Translations under genes and position numbers: made by a program
NCBI GenBank assembly: GCA_020054965.1
Contig: JAIMZO010000098.1
Coordinates: forward strand, 1 to 6,323
Source of the DNA: Spirochaeta sp.
GTDB taxonomy: Bacteria; Spirochaetota; Spirochaetia; Sphaerochaetales; Sphaerochaetaceae
Direction: 5' to 3'
Length of the DNA stretch: 6,323 nucleotides
In this document: positions 4,749-6,323 of the stretch, piece by piece
Layout: each line of letters starts with the position of its first letter
Numbering within the stretch: the stretch's first letter is position 1
The notes under the pieces: generated by a model
Seen by the model: only the letters and a program-made list of their open reading frames with translations
Told to the model about the DNA's origin: nothing
Databases searched by the model: none

Positions 4749-6323
4749 ATGGCTACGACACGACTTACCATGGCTGGGGCACTGCTTCAGTTCCTGGATA
4801 ATCAATATGTTTCCTATGATGGGGTTGAAGAGAAGTTTGTCGAAGGTGTTTATGGTATCTTCGGTCATGGCTGTGTGGTAGGAATTGGGGAGGCATTGGC
4901 CTCACAGGAGAACAAGCTGCCCTTCTACCAAGCAAAGAACGAACAAGGTGCTGTTCATGCCGCTACCGGGTTTGCAAAAGAACATAACCGCAGAAGAATC
5001 ATGGCAGTCACCTCATCCATTGGCCCAGGTGCATTGAACATGGTGACCGGTGCGGGTACAGCCACAGCCAACCACATTCCTGTACTGCTCCTACCCGGTG
5101 ATGTCTTTGCCTGTAGGCAACCCGACCCGGTTCTCCAGCAGATCGAGATCCCGCATGACTATACCAATACAGCAAACGATGCATTCCGCTCGGTAAGCAG
5201 GTATTGGGATCGGATCAATCGCCCGGAACAGCTGATGAGTGCCATGATCAACGCCATGAGAGTTCTCACAGACCCTAGTGAGACCGGTGCAGTAACCATA
5301 GCACTCCCCCAGGATGTCCAGGGTGAGGCTTATGACTATCCCGTTGAGTTTTTCGAGAAACGAGTACATTACATAGAGAGACGAATTCCGAGCGAAGGAC
5401 AAATCACACGACTTGCCGAATTACTGAAAGAAGCAAAGAAACCTCTGGTCATCTGTGGCGGAGGAGTCCGCTACAGCGAGGCAGGAGACGAGCTTGCCAC
5501 CTTCTGTGAACGCTATCATATACCCTTTGCAGAGACCCAAGCAGGAAAGGGTACGGTACTCTGGGACAATGCATACAACCTGAGTGGGATCGGGACCACA
5601 GGAAGCCAGGCTGCAAACCGTCTTGCAAAAGAGGCGGACCTTGTCATAGGGGTAGGAACCCGTTTTGGCGATTTTACCACCTGTTCAAAATGGCTCTTCC
5701 AAAATCCAGAATGCAAGTTTGTTTCCGTCAATGTTGCCCCAGCTGATGCATACAAGCTCAACAGCTGCCCGATTATCGCTGATGCAAAGCTTACGCTGGC
5801 AGTGTTGAATACTACTGCATTCCTTCAAGGGTATCAGAGCCATTGGGGCAAGCAGATCAAGAGAGAGCGAGAGCTCTGGAACAAGGAAGTAGACCGGCTC
5901 TACAGTGAAGAGATTCCCTCCTCGCTCTCCCAAGTACGAGTATTGGGTGAGTTGAACGACCACCTTCTGCCTGCCTCAACCATTGTTGTCTCAGGCTCTG
6001 GATCCATTCCTAGTGATATGCAACGAGTCTGGAGAACGCGTGTCAGGGGAACCTACCATATGGAGTATGCCTTCTCCTGCATGGGCTATGAGATAGCTGC
6101 CGCACTCGGAGCCAAGATTGCCCATCCTGAACGGGAGGTTGTGGCCATTGTCGGTGATGGAGCCTATACCATGCTGCACACCGAGCTGCTGACATCGATA
6201 CAGGAGGGCAGGAAGATTATCGTGATGGTATTGGACAATGCAGGGTTCCATTGCATTGACAACCTGCAACACAGCCAAGGCATCGTGCACTATGGCAATG
6301 AGTGGAAGCGAAGGGAAGACCAT
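4749..6323 (+). CDS. iolD: 3D-(3,5/4)-trihydroxycyclohexane-1,2-dione hydrolase (3' end missing)
   Basis: IolD is a ThDP-dependent cytoplasmic enzyme that hydrolyses the ring C-C bond of the dione made by IolE, giving 5-deoxy-D-glucuronate, the step that commits inositol carbon to breakdown. The window holds 525 codons; the family usually has about 620-640, so roughly 100 C-terminal residues lie past the right edge. The acetolactate-synthase-like layout is clear. The N-terminal PYR domain has E65 in KNEQGAVHAA as the ThDP-activating glutamate, followed by TSSIGPGALNM (88-98) and the IolD-typical VFACRQPDPV (119-128). A central domain follows, then the PP domain with GDG at 469-471 and LDNAGFH at 495-501, where D470 and N497 are the expected Mg2+ ligands. 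AAGGAG at 4739-4743 lies 5 bases before the ATG. It is co-transcribed with iolG across an 18-base gap. Similarity to acetolactate synthase was considered, but the length and RQPDPV region favour IolD. Confidence 0.95.
   Translation, partial: MATTRLTMAGALLQFLDNQYVSYDGVEEKFVEGVYGIFGHGCVVGIGEALASQENKLPFYQAKNEQGAVHAATGFAKEHNRRRIMAVTSSIGPGALNMVTGAGTATANHIPVLLLPGDVFACRQPDPVLQQIEIPHDYTNTANDAFRSVSRYWDRINRPEQLMSAMINAMRVLTDPSETGAVTIALPQDVQGEAYDYPVEFFEKRVHYIERRIPSEGQITRLAELLKEAKKPLVICGGGVRYSEAGDELATFCERYHIPFAETQAGKGTVLWDNAYNLSGIGTTGSQAANRLAKEADLVIGVGTRFGDFTTCSKWLFQNPECKFVSVNVAPADAYKLNSCPIIADAKLTLAVLNTTAFLQGYQSHWGKQIKRERELWNKEVDRLYSEEIPSSLSQVRVLGELNDHLLPASTIVVSGSGSIPSDMQRVWRTRVRGTYHMEYAFSCMGYEIAAALGAKIAHPEREVVAIVGDGAYTMLHTELLTSIQEGRKIIVMVLDNAGFHCIDNLQHSQGIVHYGNEWKRREDH

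Noticed and set aside
5991..6323. Minus-strand open frame running to the right edge opposite iolD
   Set aside because: It is fully antisense to the conserved ThDP-binding part of iolD and has no recognisable motif.
1..6323. Mobile element, CRISPR array, phage or defence system
   Set aside because: No transposase, integrase, terminal repeats or spaced direct repeats were seen, and every long stretch is accounted for by ordinary transport and catabolic genes.

Overview
This window looks like part of a bacterial inositol (cyclitol) uptake and catabolism locus. Two gene sets are transcribed away from each other from an intergenic region of about 290 bases (3409-3695). All five genes are metabolic or transport genes with recognisable families. 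I saw no RNA gene, mobile element, CRISPR array, phage gene or terminator. Base composition is moderate (roughly half G+C by eye), genes are tightly packed with good Shine-Dalgarno sequences, and one gene starts with GTG. The lineage cannot be fixed from this alone; a Sphaerochaeta-like spirochaete is my guess, and a Firmicute or other anaerobe is not excluded.

Minus strand, in transcription order: a double-domain sugar-type ABC ATPase (3408-1906), a Gfo/Idh/MocA dehydrogenase (1894-872), and an RbsC-like permease that runs off the left edge (875-1). The first junction is 11 bases with the Shine-Dalgarno overlapping the stop codon; the second is a 4-base ATGA overlap. These three genes are almost certainly one operon. 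A periplasmic binding protein and the end of the permease should lie beyond base 1, although the binding protein may be elsewhere.

Plus strand: an IolG/IdhA-type inositol 2-dehydrogenase (3696-4730), then 18 bases later iolD, the ThDP-dependent trihydroxycyclohexanedione hydrolase (4749 to the right edge, 525 codons present). iolD is the most specific marker here and is the main reason to assign the locus, including the transporter, to inositol rather than ribose or another sugar. Other pathway genes (iolE, iolB, iolC, iolJ, mmsA) are not in the window.

The intergenic region holds two LacI-family operator-like palindromes with a central CG, one beside each operon, centred 151 bp apart. It also holds a back-to-back promoter pair whose -35 hexamers share the same bases. 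The simplest model is that one LacI-type repressor, encoded outside the window, controls import and oxidation together: the transporter brings in the cyclitol, IolG and possibly the second dehydrogenase oxidise it to an inosose, and IolD opens the ring after dehydration by IolE. The most unusual point is the second IolG-like paralogue placed between the ATPase and permease genes, which may widen the range of inositol isomers used.
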